In this document: positions 34,315 to 42,997 of the stretch, piece after piece | Layout: each line of letters opens with the position of its first letter | Position numbering within the stretch: the first letter of the stretch is position 1 | From: an uncultured Clostridia bacterium | Lineage (GTDB): Bacteria; Bacillota; Clostridia; Lachnospirales; Anaerotignaceae | DNA length: 64,000 bases | Direction of reading: 5' to 3' | Assembly: GCA_902477755.1 (NCBI GenBank) | Contig: CABSIK010000005.1 | Coordinates: 1 to 64,000 of the forward strand | Translations under genes and position numbers: made by a program | The notes under the pieces: generated by a model | Database searches by the model: none | What the model was told of the DNA's origin: nothing | Seen by the model: the letters and a program-made list of their open reading frames with translations, nothing else

Positions 34315-36096
34315 ATGGAACAAAAAGATTTGGTGCGATTGGCGCAAAAAGGAGATATATCAGCTCAGGAGGAGCTTTATAAAGCAACCTATCAGCGAGC
34401 GTATTATTTGGCTTTGAAATTATTGCAGAACGCTGATGATGCCATGGATGTTTTGCAGGAAAGCTATATTGTTGCTTTCCGCGCGTTGAACAGTCTGCAA
34501 AATCCAGAGGCATTTTCTTCGTGGTTTGCGCAGATTGTAGCAAATAGAAGCAAAAATCTGCTGCGGTCTCGAAATCGGTTTGTAAAGCCTTCTTTTGGGG
34601 AGGAAGAAGAACAGGATTATTTTGAAAATATTGAAGATACAGACGAGGCAATCCTTCCGGAATCTGTTTTGGATCAGGAAGAAAAACGTCGTTTGGTACT
34701 TCAGATGATTGATGAATTGCCGGACGATCAGCGGGAATGTGTCATGCTGTATTATTTTTCGGGGCTGAGCACAGAGCAGGTGGCGCAGACCCAGGAATGT
34801 TCCGTGGGAACAGTGAAAAGCCGCTTGAATTATGCCCGTAAGAAATTGAAGGAAAGTGTCCTGTCTCTGGAAAAGAGAACAGATATCCGTCTGCATACAC
34901 TGGTACCTCTGGGTCTGCTCTTTACCGGATATGCCAAGGACATTCCAAAAGGATTGGATTTTACCGCACCTTGGACAGCAATTTCCAAAGAACTGGCTTC
35001 TGGAGCAGTTTCTGCCGGTACAGGCGCAGCCGGTGCAGGCAATGGGTCCATGGGAACAGCCAGCGGCGCTGGCGCTGCGGAAACAGCAGGAGCCGCTTCT
35101 GCGGCAGCCGGTGTAGTTAAGTCAGCGGCAATGATTGGCTTGAAAGCCAAAATGATTATGGCAGGAGCTGCCGCTGTGGTTGCAGTGGCAGGGATTACAG
35201 CTGCTATGACATTGAAAGACCCTGTACTGGAATTTCAGGACCCTCAGTTTGAAGCGGCTTTTGCGGAAGCGGCAGGCTTAACGGTGGGAGAAATCCATCA
35301 AAGTGATGTGGAAAACGTAGATTCCATTGGTTTTTATGAAGGCAAGATGTATATCGGCGGTGGCGGTATGGAATGGTCTGAAGAATCGCCCTTCATAAAA
35401 GCATTGGATAATCCCGATGCCCAATGGCCGGCAGTGGATTTGTCAGACCTTTCCATGTTTACAAACTTGGAAAGCCTCCAGCTGGATTTTGTTACGGTAG
35501 AACATCCAGAAGCACTGGCTGAACACGATTTGACGTATCTTTCATTGACAGGTGCGCGAATGGATAACTGGGATGCAGTGAACCAGCTGCATAATTTAAA
35601 GGATTTGTATCTTTTGATGCCCAATGTGGCACAGGGCAGTTTGGATTTTTCCAATTTCCCGCAGTTGCAGTCCTTGACTTTGATTACATACGAAGCATAT
35701 GAATGGGGAACAACCTATGCAGGTCTGGATACACTGCAGAATCTGCTCGTGCTGGATGGGATGACTTATGAAGGCGCTTCTGACGTATCTTTCTTGGCAG
35801 GCATGCCTGCGCTCCAATGGTGCGATCTGAAATTGACAGAGGTATCTGACCTTTCTCCGTTCTCCAATTTACAGCAGCTGCGCAGCCTGTATCTGACTGG
35901 TGTTACGGGGGGCGCTGACATTGGTGTATTGCAGCAATTACCGTCATTGGAAGCCATGGGCGTTCTTGTGACAGACCTGGAAAACGGGAATGAGGAGTAC
36001 TTTATGGTAGACGGGCAGGAATCTGATAATGAAATGATGATAGATCGCCATATGGCAGTTTCTGACGAAGTTTGCGGGAAAATCTTTGCGGATTAA
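34315..36096 (+). CDS. Membrane-anchored ECF sigma factor with extracellular LRR domain
   Basis: 593 aa, about three times a normal ECF sigma factor. Residues 1-185 are sigma regions 2 and 4 (DAMDVLQESYIVAFRALN; LPDDQRECVMLYYFSGLS; CSVGTVKSRLNYARKKLKE). Residues about 186-275 form an Ala/Gly-rich linker. Residues about 280-300 are one transmembrane helix (MIMAGAAAVVAVAGITAAM). The rest, outside the cell, is a leucine-rich domain (FTNLESLQLDF, LHNLKDLYLL, FPQLQSLTLI, LQQLRSLYLTG) related to the lipoprotein at 31597. No separate anti-sigma gene is adjacent, so the C-terminal part may hold or sense for the sigma domain. ATG 34315 follows AAGGAG. Three AAAACC-N14-TGTGTCT promoters nearby are likely targets. 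Confidence 0.88.
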   Translation: MEQKDLVRLAQKGDISAQEELYKATYQRAYYLALKLLQNADDAMDVLQESYIVAFRALNSLQNPEAFSSWFAQIVANRSKNLLRSRNRFVKPSFGEEEEQDYFENIEDTDEAILPESVLDQEEKRRLVLQMIDELPDDQRECVMLYYFSGLSTEQVAQTQECSVGTVKSRLNYARKKLKESVLSLEKRTDIRLHTLVPLGLLFTGYAKDIPKGLDFTAPWTAISKELASGAVSAGTGAAGAGNGSMGTASGAGAAETAGAASAAAGVVKSAAMIGLKAKMIMAGAAAVVAVAGITAAMTLKDPVLEFQDPQFEAAFAEAAGLTVGEIHQSDVENVDSIGFYEGKMYIGGGGMEWSEESPFIKALDNPDAQWPAVDLSDLSMFTNLESLQLDFVTVEHPEALAEHDLTYLSLTGARMDNWDAVNQLHNLKDLYLLMPNVAQGSLDFSNFPQLQSLTLITYEAYEWGTTYAGLDTLQNLLVLDGMTYEGASDVSFLAGMPALQWCDLKLTEVSDLSPFSNLQQLRSLYLTGVTGGADIGVLQQLPSLEAMGVLVTDLENGNEEYFMVDGQESDNEMMIDRHMAVSDEVCGKIFAD

Positions 36097-36102
36097 AAGA
36101 GA

Positions 36103-36235
36103 TTCCCCTTAAGAAAACAATGTTTTTCTTTTCCTTGATTTCTTAAGGGAAACGGTGGCGATTGCATCAGAAGAAAAATAAGAAGGCTGGAATCCTCTGT
36201 ATGATGAGAATTTCAGCTTTCTTTGTTTATGCCTT
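36103..36235 (+). repeat. Copy 2 of the dispersed TTCCCCTTAAGAAAACA repeat
   Basis: Begins TTCCCCTTAAGAAAACA, contains an internal TTTCTTAAGGGAA inverted copy, then AAAAATAAGAA, a hairpin and GCTTTCTTTGTTT. It corresponds to 20797-20888 on the other strand, with about 40 extra bases in the middle. Confidence 0.5.
36179..36228 (+). terminator. Terminator after the ECF sigma gene
   Basis: AAGAAGGCTGGAATCCTC pairs imperfectly with GAGAATTTCAGCTTTCTT and is followed by TTGTTT; it is the hairpin core of repeat copy 2. Confidence 0.5.
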
Positions 36236-36286
36236 AATGGAATGTGGCAGAACAATAAAATATTTTTAAAAATTTTTTCAAAATTT

Positions 36287-36313
36287 AAAACCGATTGATT
36301 TTCTGCTGTGTCT
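36287..36313 (+). promoter_or_regulatory. ECF-sigma type promoter P3 of the stalk-protein gene
   Basis: AAAACC at 36287-36292, 14 bases, TGTGTCT at 36307-36313. A 160-base leader follows, with the near-palindrome AGTGAAAGAGCTCTTTCGCT at 36409-36428. A related CTCTTTCGCTTAG lies after the gene near 37556. Confidence 0.65.
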
Positions 36314-36474
36314 TAGTAATGTCAGATGAGAAAATACATGATAAAAAATAAGAAAGGAGGCTTTTGCACCTGACAGCAGGTGAAAAATATCATTTCTCAT
36401 TTGGCAGAAGTGAAAGAGCTCTTTCGCTCCACGACATAGTGAAAATAAATATTTATTTAGGAGGGCATATGACT

Positions 36475-37506
36475 ATGAAAACAAAAAGTTTAAAATCAAG
36501 ATTTGGTGCAATGGCACTGGCGGCAGCGGTGGTGCTGACAGCATTTCCTATGACTGCAATGGCAGTGGAAAGTCCTGTGAACGCGGATTTTTCCGGTGAA
36601 ATTCCTTCCATGCAGGAAAAGGTCAGCTATCCATGGGCAATTCCCGGTGATGAAGGTAATGCGCCGCTGAATGTCACAATGAATTATGTGACAGACAACA
36701 GCACACTGACACTTTCCAAGAAGCCCAGCTATCAGGGAGAACTGGATTGGTACGCATATCTGTATTTCGTAGACGACAACAACCGCATCATAGACTATAC
36801 AGGATGCCTGACAGGCGGTACTTTGGGCGATGGACAGACCACTGTGAAAATTTCTCCTGAAAAATTCATGGGAACCAGTTACGCCGGCAACCTGAGAAAT
36901 TGTGTATATCAGATTCAGGTGGATTTTATGGAAGGTAACACCCCTTACAATGTGACATATTCCTATCGTATTCATGACGCAGGAAACCCTGATATGGCAA
37001 GAGCGGACAGATTCCCTCTGGATACAACCATAAACGGAAAAGAAGTTACTTTTGAAAAATTTACCATCAACGGCGAATCTTATGTTGCCATCAGAGATTT
37101 TGCGGCTGCATTAAATGGCACAGGCAAACAGTTCGCTGTTGGCTATGACGCAGGCAAAAAAGCGGTAACTTTGACCACTGGCAAGGCTTATACAATGGTC
37201 GGCACAGAACTTGCAGCAGATAAAGAACGTCTGAGAAGAATTGCGGAAACAGAAAAACTGTATGCGGAAACAGGCATTTACGCTGATGTCAATACACCCC
37301 TGTTTGAGTTCGATACAGTAAACGCAGTAGGCAGCACTTCCAAGATGTATCTCAATGGCAAAGAAGTCAATCTGAAAGCCTACAGCATTGCAGGAAAGAA
37401 TTATTTCAAAGTAAAAGATCTGGCACAGCTGCTGAACGTTGGTTATGCCGTTGACAGCACAACAGGCAAAGTGGCTTTGGGTACTGCAAAAGGCTTTACT
37501 GCATAA
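36475..37506 (+). CDS. Secreted stalk-domain (copper amine oxidase N-terminal-like) protein, 343 aa
   Basis: The signal peptide MKTKSLKSRFGAMALAAAVV ends near AMA at residue 29. Residues about 30-180 are a beta-rich domain I do not recognise (YPWAIPGDEG, DDNNRIIDYTG). Two stalk domains follow, about residues 185-250 (INGKEVTFEKFTINGESYVAI) and 280-343 (YLNGKEVNLKAYSIAGKNYF). These domains sit on many Firmicute surface proteins; no copper chemistry is implied. ATG 36475 is nine bases after AGGAGGG; 36469 is an alternative. The ECF-type promoter upstream makes it a probable sigma target, and it is the first of four stalk proteins in a row. Confidence 0.82.
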   Translation: MKTKSLKSRFGAMALAAAVVLTAFPMTAMAVESPVNADFSGEIPSMQEKVSYPWAIPGDEGNAPLNVTMNYVTDNSTLTLSKKPSYQGELDWYAYLYFVDDNNRIIDYTGCLTGGTLGDGQTTVKISPEKFMGTSYAGNLRNCVYQIQVDFMEGNTPYNVTYSYRIHDAGNPDMARADRFPLDTTINGKEVTFEKFTINGESYVAIRDFAAALNGTGKQFAVGYDAGKKAVTLTTGKAYTMVGTELAADKERLRRIAETEKLYAETGIYADVNTPLFEFDTVNAVGSTSKMYLNGKEVNLKAYSIAGKNYFKVKDLAQLLNVGYAVDSTTGKVALGTAKGFTA

Positions 37507-37582
37507 TGTAAAAGTTTTTAGAATGGACAATTCTATGCAATAACATAAACAACAGCTCTTTCGCTTAGTGGGGCATTTTTAG

Positions 37583-37630
37583 GAACCCATCTGTTTCGTT
37601 ATGCCACTGACGAAATGGATGGGTTTTTTA
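37583..37630 (+). terminator. Terminator after the first stalk-protein gene
   Basis: AACCCATCTGTTTCGT pairs with ACGAAATGGATGGGTT around ten bases, followed by TTTTT. Confidence 0.75.
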
Positions 37631-37685
37631 TAGAAGGAATAAGATGAATTTGAGGGTTTCAGATGGGGAAAAGAGGCGAATTTCT

Positions 37686-39107
37686 ATGTGGAATAGAATG
37701 AAAAAATATATTTGTGCCGTGGTATCTGCAAGCTGTATGGTTTCGTGTTTTTCCGCAACGGTATATGCGGAAGATACAGTGAATGCAGAAACACTGGGAA
37801 TAGAAGCACTGACGAATTCTGAGCAGTTGCAGGGATTTCAGGTAGAAAAGAATGGGAATTATGACCAACAGGTTTATCAGTATAATCAGGACATCAGAAA
37901 ACAGGCAGATGCGGAAACAACACCGGAGCTTTTGCAGCTTTGTCGGGTATGGCTTTCTGCGGAAGATTACATACAGTTGAATTTCGACCAGTATGACGCT
38001 TATATTGGCAAGATGGACTTGGAGCTGGATAAGGAATCTTATGCGGAAGAAAGAAAAAATATATTGTCTTATCAGGATGAAATAAAGAAAAAGGCTTTGG
38101 AAGTAACACAAAACTGCACGACAGATTATGAAAAATGCAAAGCCATCCACGACTGGGTCAGCAGTAATGTTTGGTATGACATGGATATATTTTACGGTGG
38201 AGAATATAAACCTCAGGACGCCATCAGTGTGCTGAAAAATAAAAAAGGCGTCTGCGCAGGCTATGCCAATCTGACAATAGAAATGCTGCGCTCCATCAAT
38301 ATTCCGGCAAAAAAAGTAAGAGGTCTTTCTCTTGGTTTGGGTATGAGCAGAAACTGGACATACGATGTGCTGCAAAGGCCAGAGAGCAACCATGCGTGGG
38401 CAGAGGCTTATGTGGATGGCAAATGGATCATTCTGGATACCACTTGGGACAGCCAGAATATATATGAAAATGGGGAATTTGGCGCCCAGAAGCCCATCAG
38501 AGATACCTATTTTGATCCGTCTCTGGAAACATTTTCAAAAGATCATTTGATTCTCGAGTATGATATTCCAAAAGACAGAGCTATAACAGAGGATGAGAAA
38601 ACAATCCCTTGGCCAAAGGAAACACAGGCATGGCCCGTAAGATTCCCCATTGTTGTCAATGGGCAACAAATGCCTGTCAACATCAGGCAGGTTTACTTTG
38701 TGCAAGGCAATACCACATATTATCAGCAGAGAGCCTTTTATAAACTGCGCGATCTGGAGCAGGCATTGATTGGTACGGAAAAGCAGATAGAAGTCAAATG
38801 GGACGGGAAACAAAAAGCCATAAACATTGTAACGGGAGCGGCGGCAAATCCGAAAAAAAGCACAGTTTCCATTAAAGATGCTTATCAGGCATATAACGCC
38901 CTGCGAAGTGATGTGCCAGTTTATGTCAATGGGAAAAAGACAGATATGACGGTGTACAGTATCAGCGGCAGTAATTATGTACGTTTGAGAGATTTTGGAG
39001 AAGCATTGAATCTTTATGTAGGCATGGATTTGTTGAATATTACTTTTGTCATGGATACAAAAAGAGATTATGTGGCAGCACCGGATTACTACTTCTACAG
39101 TGATTGA
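37686..39107 (+). CDS. Secreted transglutaminase-like protein with stalk domains, 473 aa
   Basis: The signal peptide follows MWNRMKKYICAVVSASCMVS and ends near VYAED. A transglutaminase/protease-like fold occupies about residues 140-270: Cys in KKGVCAGYANLTIEML (about 188), His in NHAWAEAYVDG (about 235) and Asp in WIILDTTWD (about 250), so the catalytic triad is complete. Two stalk domains follow (about 320-395 and 415-465). Such proteins may process or cross-link cell-wall proteins. GAGG at 37673-37676 supports ATG 37686; 37698 is possible. The next stalk gene follows after 56 bases. Confidence 0.83.
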   Translation: MWNRMKKYICAVVSASCMVSCFSATVYAEDTVNAETLGIEALTNSEQLQGFQVEKNGNYDQQVYQYNQDIRKQADAETTPELLQLCRVWLSAEDYIQLNFDQYDAYIGKMDLELDKESYAEERKNILSYQDEIKKKALEVTQNCTTDYEKCKAIHDWVSSNVWYDMDIFYGGEYKPQDAISVLKNKKGVCAGYANLTIEMLRSINIPAKKVRGLSLGLGMSRNWTYDVLQRPESNHAWAEAYVDGKWIILDTTWDSQNIYENGEFGAQKPIRDTYFDPSLETFSKDHLILEYDIPKDRAITEDEKTIPWPKETQAWPVRFPIVVNGQQMPVNIRQVYFVQGNTTYYQQRAFYKLRDLEQALIGTEKQIEVKWDGKQKAINIVTGAAANPKKSTVSIKDAYQAYNALRSDVPVYVNGKKTDMTVYSISGSNYVRLRDFGEALNLYVGMDLLNITFVMDTKRDYVAAPDYYFYSD

Positions 39108-39163
39108 TTGTGAAAAGCATATGAAAGAGGGAAAGGGGAATAGAGTCATGAAGGGAAAAAAAG

Positions 39164-40471
39164 ATGAAGTTGGCAATGACTGTGATGGCAATGACAGCTA
39201 TTTTGGCACAGACCACAGCAGTATTTGGTGCAGATTCCAGTGGGGCTTTGCAGCAGCAGATTCAGAAATTAAATCCTTATCGTTATTATCAGGATGATTT
39301 CAATCATGACGGAACAGAAGAAGCCTTTGTATTGACAGAACCCATTAAGGGGAGTAGTGAAGGGTATGGCTGGAGAGCAAAAATATATTTTGTGACGGAA
39401 AGAGGGAGTCAGCTCTTAAAAGACAATGACGAAGATTCCTGGTTTTATGCCCCCGATCCTACCAGTCCAGACAGTAATGGGATTACCATCGCGCAATCCA
39501 ATGGCTATAAAGCATTTTGTGTTTATGGACATCCGCCAATGGGATACTACAGCTATTCTTATGTTTTTACGGTAAATCAAGCGGGTGAGGTAAAAGAACA
39601 TAATCTGCCGGGGTGGATGGAGAAAGATATGCGGTTTTTCACTTATGGATATGATGTGGCGTATGCAGATGAGGATCTTCCGGATGACAGTGATTTCTTT
39701 GCGGGAGGTACAAATTCAAAACTGCATTTCTTCTACATGGACGCAAAGGGCAATTTGCGGGAATACGGTGCAGTAGAGATTACAAAAGAGCAGCTTTTGC
39801 TGTTTGATGGTGCGGAAAGCGTTTTAAAGACCATTGAACAGGAAGGCCGTATTATTGACATTCTGTATCGAGCAAATGGATATATTCAGATCAATGTCCG
39901 GGATGATATGAGTCGTGTGAATTATCTGCTGCGGTATCAGGACGGCAAGGTTTCTCTTGTAACAAACAGCGAGAACGCGGGACGGGGTTCCTATTATGGT
40001 CTCGGTTTTATCACCTATGAATCCCCTTATGTCGTAAAGCCTGTCTTTACACCGCCTGCAAAAACAGTACGTCCGGCTTCCAGTGCCGTTGTCATCAATG
40101 GCAAACCTGTATCTTTTGACGCTTATAACATTGATGGAAATACGTATTTTAAGCTGAGAGATGTGGCTATGGCGTTAAATGGCACGAAACAGCAGTTTAA
40201 TGTGGTATGGGATCAGGATAAAAAAGCGGTAAATCTCATTTCCAACACACCTTATGAAGCTGTAGGAAATGAGCTGAAAAAGGGGGACGGTCTGCCGAAG
40301 AAAGCAAGTCCCAACACATCCAGCATTTATCAGGATGGAAATCTTGCGGATTTAGACGCGTATGCCATTGGCGACAATACATACTTTAAGCTGCGAGATT
40401 TGGGGGAAGCCTTCGACTTTGCAGTCGGTTGGAATAACCTTACAAAAACCATTACCATAGACACAAAATAA
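39164..40471 (+). CDS. Secreted stalk-domain protein, 435 aa
   Basis: The signal peptide MKLAMTVMAMTAILAQTTAVFG is short and ends near residue 22. Residues about 30-290 are an unfamiliar beta-rich domain with an FG-GAP/EF-hand-like start (YYQDDFNHDGTEEAFVLTE), typical of calcium-loop repeats. Two stalk domains follow (INGKPVSFDAYNIDGNTYFKL near 305 and YQDGNLADLDAYAIGDNTYF near 385). ATG 39164 is preceded by GAAGGG. It probably shares a transcript with the transglutaminase-like gene upstream. Function unknown; a surface or matrix protein is likely. Confidence 0.78.
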   Translation: MKLAMTVMAMTAILAQTTAVFGADSSGALQQQIQKLNPYRYYQDDFNHDGTEEAFVLTEPIKGSSEGYGWRAKIYFVTERGSQLLKDNDEDSWFYAPDPTSPDSNGITIAQSNGYKAFCVYGHPPMGYYSYSYVFTVNQAGEVKEHNLPGWMEKDMRFFTYGYDVAYADEDLPDDSDFFAGGTNSKLHFFYMDAKGNLREYGAVEITKEQLLLFDGAESVLKTIEQEGRIIDILYRANGYIQINVRDDMSRVNYLLRYQDGKVSLVTNSENAGRGSYYGLGFITYESPYVVKPVFTPPAKTVRPASSAVVINGKPVSFDAYNIDGNTYFKLRDVAMALNGTKQQFNVVWDQDKKAVNLISNTPYEAVGNELKKGDGLPKKASPNTSSIYQDGNLADLDAYAIGDNTYFKLRDLGEAFDFAVGWNNLTKTITIDTK

Positions 40472-40639
40472 AAATCATTTGTGAAAAAGGCGTGTTTGTA
40501 TGTATCAATGCAATGGATATAAGTATTTTCCCATCCGTGAGTTGGGGTATTTGTTCGATTTTCATGTGCAGTGGGGAAAACAATTGTGATTGATACCATG
40601 AAGTAAAGTTTGAATTGACAGGATAAGGAGGCAATGGGT

Positions 40640-42349
40640 ATGAAAAAATCACTCATAAAATCATTGGGCTTTATGATGACGTTTTTGATGGTGTTTCAAG
40701 GGGGCGCTGCGGTAGCAATGGCAAAACCTGCGTCCACAGAGAGATATGCGACCATTGTTACAGATGGTTTTTCTAGCAGAACCGTGACGTATGCCATTAA
40801 AGAAGATGGCTCCCTTTGGGGATGGGGAAATACGGTAGGAGATGGTACAAAAGAAATACGAACCACACCTGTCAAAATTATGGATGATGTGATTTCGGTA
40901 GATACTTGTGTAAACATGTCGGCTGCAATCAAAAAAGATCATAGTTTATGGGTATGGGGCAATCGTGTATATTTGACAGATCTGATTCGGCATACCGCCA
41001 CACAGGATATCTCCAAGGAGCTGAATAACAACGGATTCTTAATCAACGATATTCTGCGTCCAAGGAAAATCATGGACAATGTCCGCTCCATTGATATGGA
41101 GGGTGATGTTGTTGCCATTGTGAAAACAGACGGTTCTGTATATATCTATGGCGGAACTTTCCATGGAGAGCGGGAAAATTTTTTGGTCGACAATAAAGGT
41201 TATACTTCACAAAATACCATTGGCAGACTTCCAATCGACAATGTGGCGGCAATCAAGCTGACGGAAATGGACGGCGTTTTTGCGCTGAAAAATGATAATT
41301 CTCTTTGGTTTTCCGGCATTATTCTGGAAAGATATGTGTTGGATTCCATGCGTGCCCAATATGTAAGAATCGGGGATCAAATCCTTCCAAATGATGACAA
41401 TTCCGCTTATGGGAAAATTGTAAAGCCTGTCAAAGTAATGGATGATGTTGTGGAATTTGATAATTCCTATCACAGATATTATGCCTTAAAATCAGACGGC
41501 ACACTTTTGGTATGGGGTGGATATGGAAACATGCATGATTATAACGAAAATCCCATCATACCCAAAGGCATTGAAAATGTAAAGTCCATGAATGAAGAAA
41601 TGTATGTAAAGACCGATGGTACGTTATGGGCAAAAGGTGAATGTGAAGAGGGTCAGCTTGCAAACGGCACCACAGAAGGAGATTTTTATGCTTTAAATGG
41701 ATGGTTTCAGTCTCAATATACACAATGTATGGAGGATGTGGAACGTGTTTCCACAAATGACCATACGACCTTTGTTTTGAAATCTGACGGAAGTCTTTGG
41801 GGATGCGGTTTGGCTGATGACGGAATCATTGGAAATGGCGCCAATGGTGAAATGGTGGGTGGTCCTTTTCATGAAAACAGAATTCAGGTTACACCTGTAA
41901 AGGTGATGGAGCATGTGAAGCTGCTTTCTCCCATGGGGAATAAGACCGCAAAGCCGTCCTCCTCCAAAATCATGGTGAATGGAGAAGAAGCGGCGTTACA
42001 GGCATATACCATAGATGGAAATACCTATTTTAAGATTCGTGATGTTGGAGCAATGCTCAATGGTACAGACCATCAGTTCAATGTTGTATGGGATAATGAG
42101 AAAAAAGCAATCCATCTTCAGTCAGGTGCAGAATACCAAATGGTTGGAGGAGAAATGGCGCCTGCTGGTCAGGGAAATCAAAATGCCTCTTTAAGTTCAT
42201 CTAAAGTGTATTTGGATGAAAATAACATTTCATTGAAAGCATACACCATAGATGGAAGTACTTATTTTAAGTTAAGAGACTTGGGGCAGGCAATGGGCTT
42301 TGATGTAAGCTGGGATAATGCAGGAGGTAATATTGTCATTACGGCATAA
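40640..42349 (+). CDS. Secreted RCC1-repeat protein with stalk domains, 569 aa
   Basis: The signal peptide ends near VAMAKP (residue 28). Residues about 35-430 are RCC1-type beta-propeller repeats, seen as recurring YAIKEDGSLWGWGN, SAAIKKDHSLWVWGN, YALKSDGTLLVWGG and FVLKSDGSLWGCG. Two stalk domains end the protein (VNGEEAALQAYTIDGNTYFKI near 445 and YLDENNISLKAYTIDGSTYF near 520). ATG 40640 is eight bases after AGGAGG; ATG 40634 is too close. Bacterial RCC1 proteins of this type are usually cell-surface and of unknown ligand. Last of four stalk genes. Confidence 0.85.
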   Translation: MKKSLIKSLGFMMTFLMVFQGGAAVAMAKPASTERYATIVTDGFSSRTVTYAIKEDGSLWGWGNTVGDGTKEIRTTPVKIMDDVISVDTCVNMSAAIKKDHSLWVWGNRVYLTDLIRHTATQDISKELNNNGFLINDILRPRKIMDNVRSIDMEGDVVAIVKTDGSVYIYGGTFHGERENFLVDNKGYTSQNTIGRLPIDNVAAIKLTEMDGVFALKNDNSLWFSGIILERYVLDSMRAQYVRIGDQILPNDDNSAYGKIVKPVKVMDDVVEFDNSYHRYYALKSDGTLLVWGGYGNMHDYNENPIIPKGIENVKSMNEEMYVKTDGTLWAKGECEEGQLANGTTEGDFYALNGWFQSQYTQCMEDVERVSTNDHTTFVLKSDGSLWGCGLADDGIIGNGANGEMVGGPFHENRIQVTPVKVMEHVKLLSPMGNKTAKPSSSKIMVNGEEAALQAYTIDGNTYFKIRDVGAMLNGTDHQFNVVWDNEKKAIHLQSGAEYQMVGGEMAPAGQGNQNASLSSSKVYLDENNISLKAYTIDGSTYFKLRDLGQAMGFDVSWDNAGGNIVITA

Positions 42350-42394
42350 ACCTAAATCATGACAAAAATCGCCGGAAATCATTATGCAAGACGA

Positions 42395-42425
42395 GGGCAG
42401 CGTCATAGAAAGGCGCTGCTCTCAT
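42395..42425 (+). terminator. Possible terminator after the RCC1 gene
   Basis: GGCAGCG and CGCTGCTC-like arms surround TCATAGAAAGG; the T-run is poor. The rest of 42350-42492 shows no gene. Confidence 0.35.
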
Positions 42426-42492
42426 TGTATTGTTGCCTTTGCAAGAAAGCGAAAAGTTTTGCCATGGAGAAATGCTGTCCTCTTATTCTTTT

Positions 42493-42709
42493 CGGAAAAA
42501 ATCTCCATCTGCGGAAAGAAATCTTATTTTTACATAAATGTGCGTTCTTTGGTTCATAATAACTCTGAACAACCGACCGACGGAGGTTGGACACAGAGGA
42601 GGACAAAGAACATGAGAGCAACTGGTATTGTCAGAAGAATTGATGACTTGGGAAGAGTAGTCATTCCAAAGGAAATCCGCCGTACACTCAGGATTCGGGA
42701 AGGCGACCC
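42493..42709 (+). repeat. Direct repeat copy B: spoVT leader and 5' end
   Basis: 217 bases matching 62996-63212 without gaps (constant offset 20503) and with about two substitutions seen by eye (T/C at 42623-ish and C/G near 42661). It covers the leader, the AGAGGAGG ribosome site and the first 32 codons of spoVT. The match stops abruptly at GGCGACCC. Confidence 0.92.
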
Positions 42710-42788
42710 GTCACAGATAATATTGTCAGAATACGAAAGGTTTGGATTTGCCATGCTCAGATTGGAGGAGAGATGGCTGGGAAGATAA
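42612..42788 (+). pseudogene. Truncated spoVT copy (AbrB N-terminal fragment, 58 codons)
   Basis: MRATGIVRRIDDLGRVVIPK and IRREGDP-type residues match SpoVT exactly for 32-33 codons; then the frame runs into unrelated sequence (SQIILSEYERFGFAMLRL) and stops at 42788. The AbrB fold needs the next strands (LEIFTDREGEIILKK in the intact gene), which are missing, and so is the GAF-like C-terminal domain. The intact ribosome site could still give a 58-aa product. The junction sequence ATTGTCAGAATAC also resembles the end of degraded copy C. Most likely a non-functional scar of a duplication. Confidence 0.8.
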
Positions 42789-42819
42789 GATACATATCAT
42801 TTTGGAACCCTTCTAAAAT

Positions 42820-42869
42820 AAAAAAGCAGATTTTATCTATTGCAATATAGAATAAAATCTGCTTTTTTA
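42820..42869. terminator. Bidirectional terminator after the spoVT fragment
   Basis: AAAAAAGCAGATTTTAT and ATAAAATCTGCTTTTTT form a perfect stem. It can end both the fragment and the convergent sigma-54 activator gene. Confidence 0.8.
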
Positions 42870-42997
42870 ATTGCACAGAAATTTTAAGTTTCCCATGCCA
42901 TAAATACACATACTATGAATATCATTTCCAATCGTTATTTTTTTCTATACAGAAAATGTTACAGCCAAGGTGTTATTCAATAAGTATTTCAAACAAA

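Noticed and set aside
36475..42349. Copper amine oxidases
   Set aside because: Only the N-terminal-like stalk domain is present. The catalytic domain with the topaquinone Tyr and copper ligands is absent in all four proteins.
42359..42559. 66-codon frame before the spoVT fragment
   Set aside because: It has no ribosome site and overlaps the leader repeat, whose function is non-coding in the intact spoVT copy.
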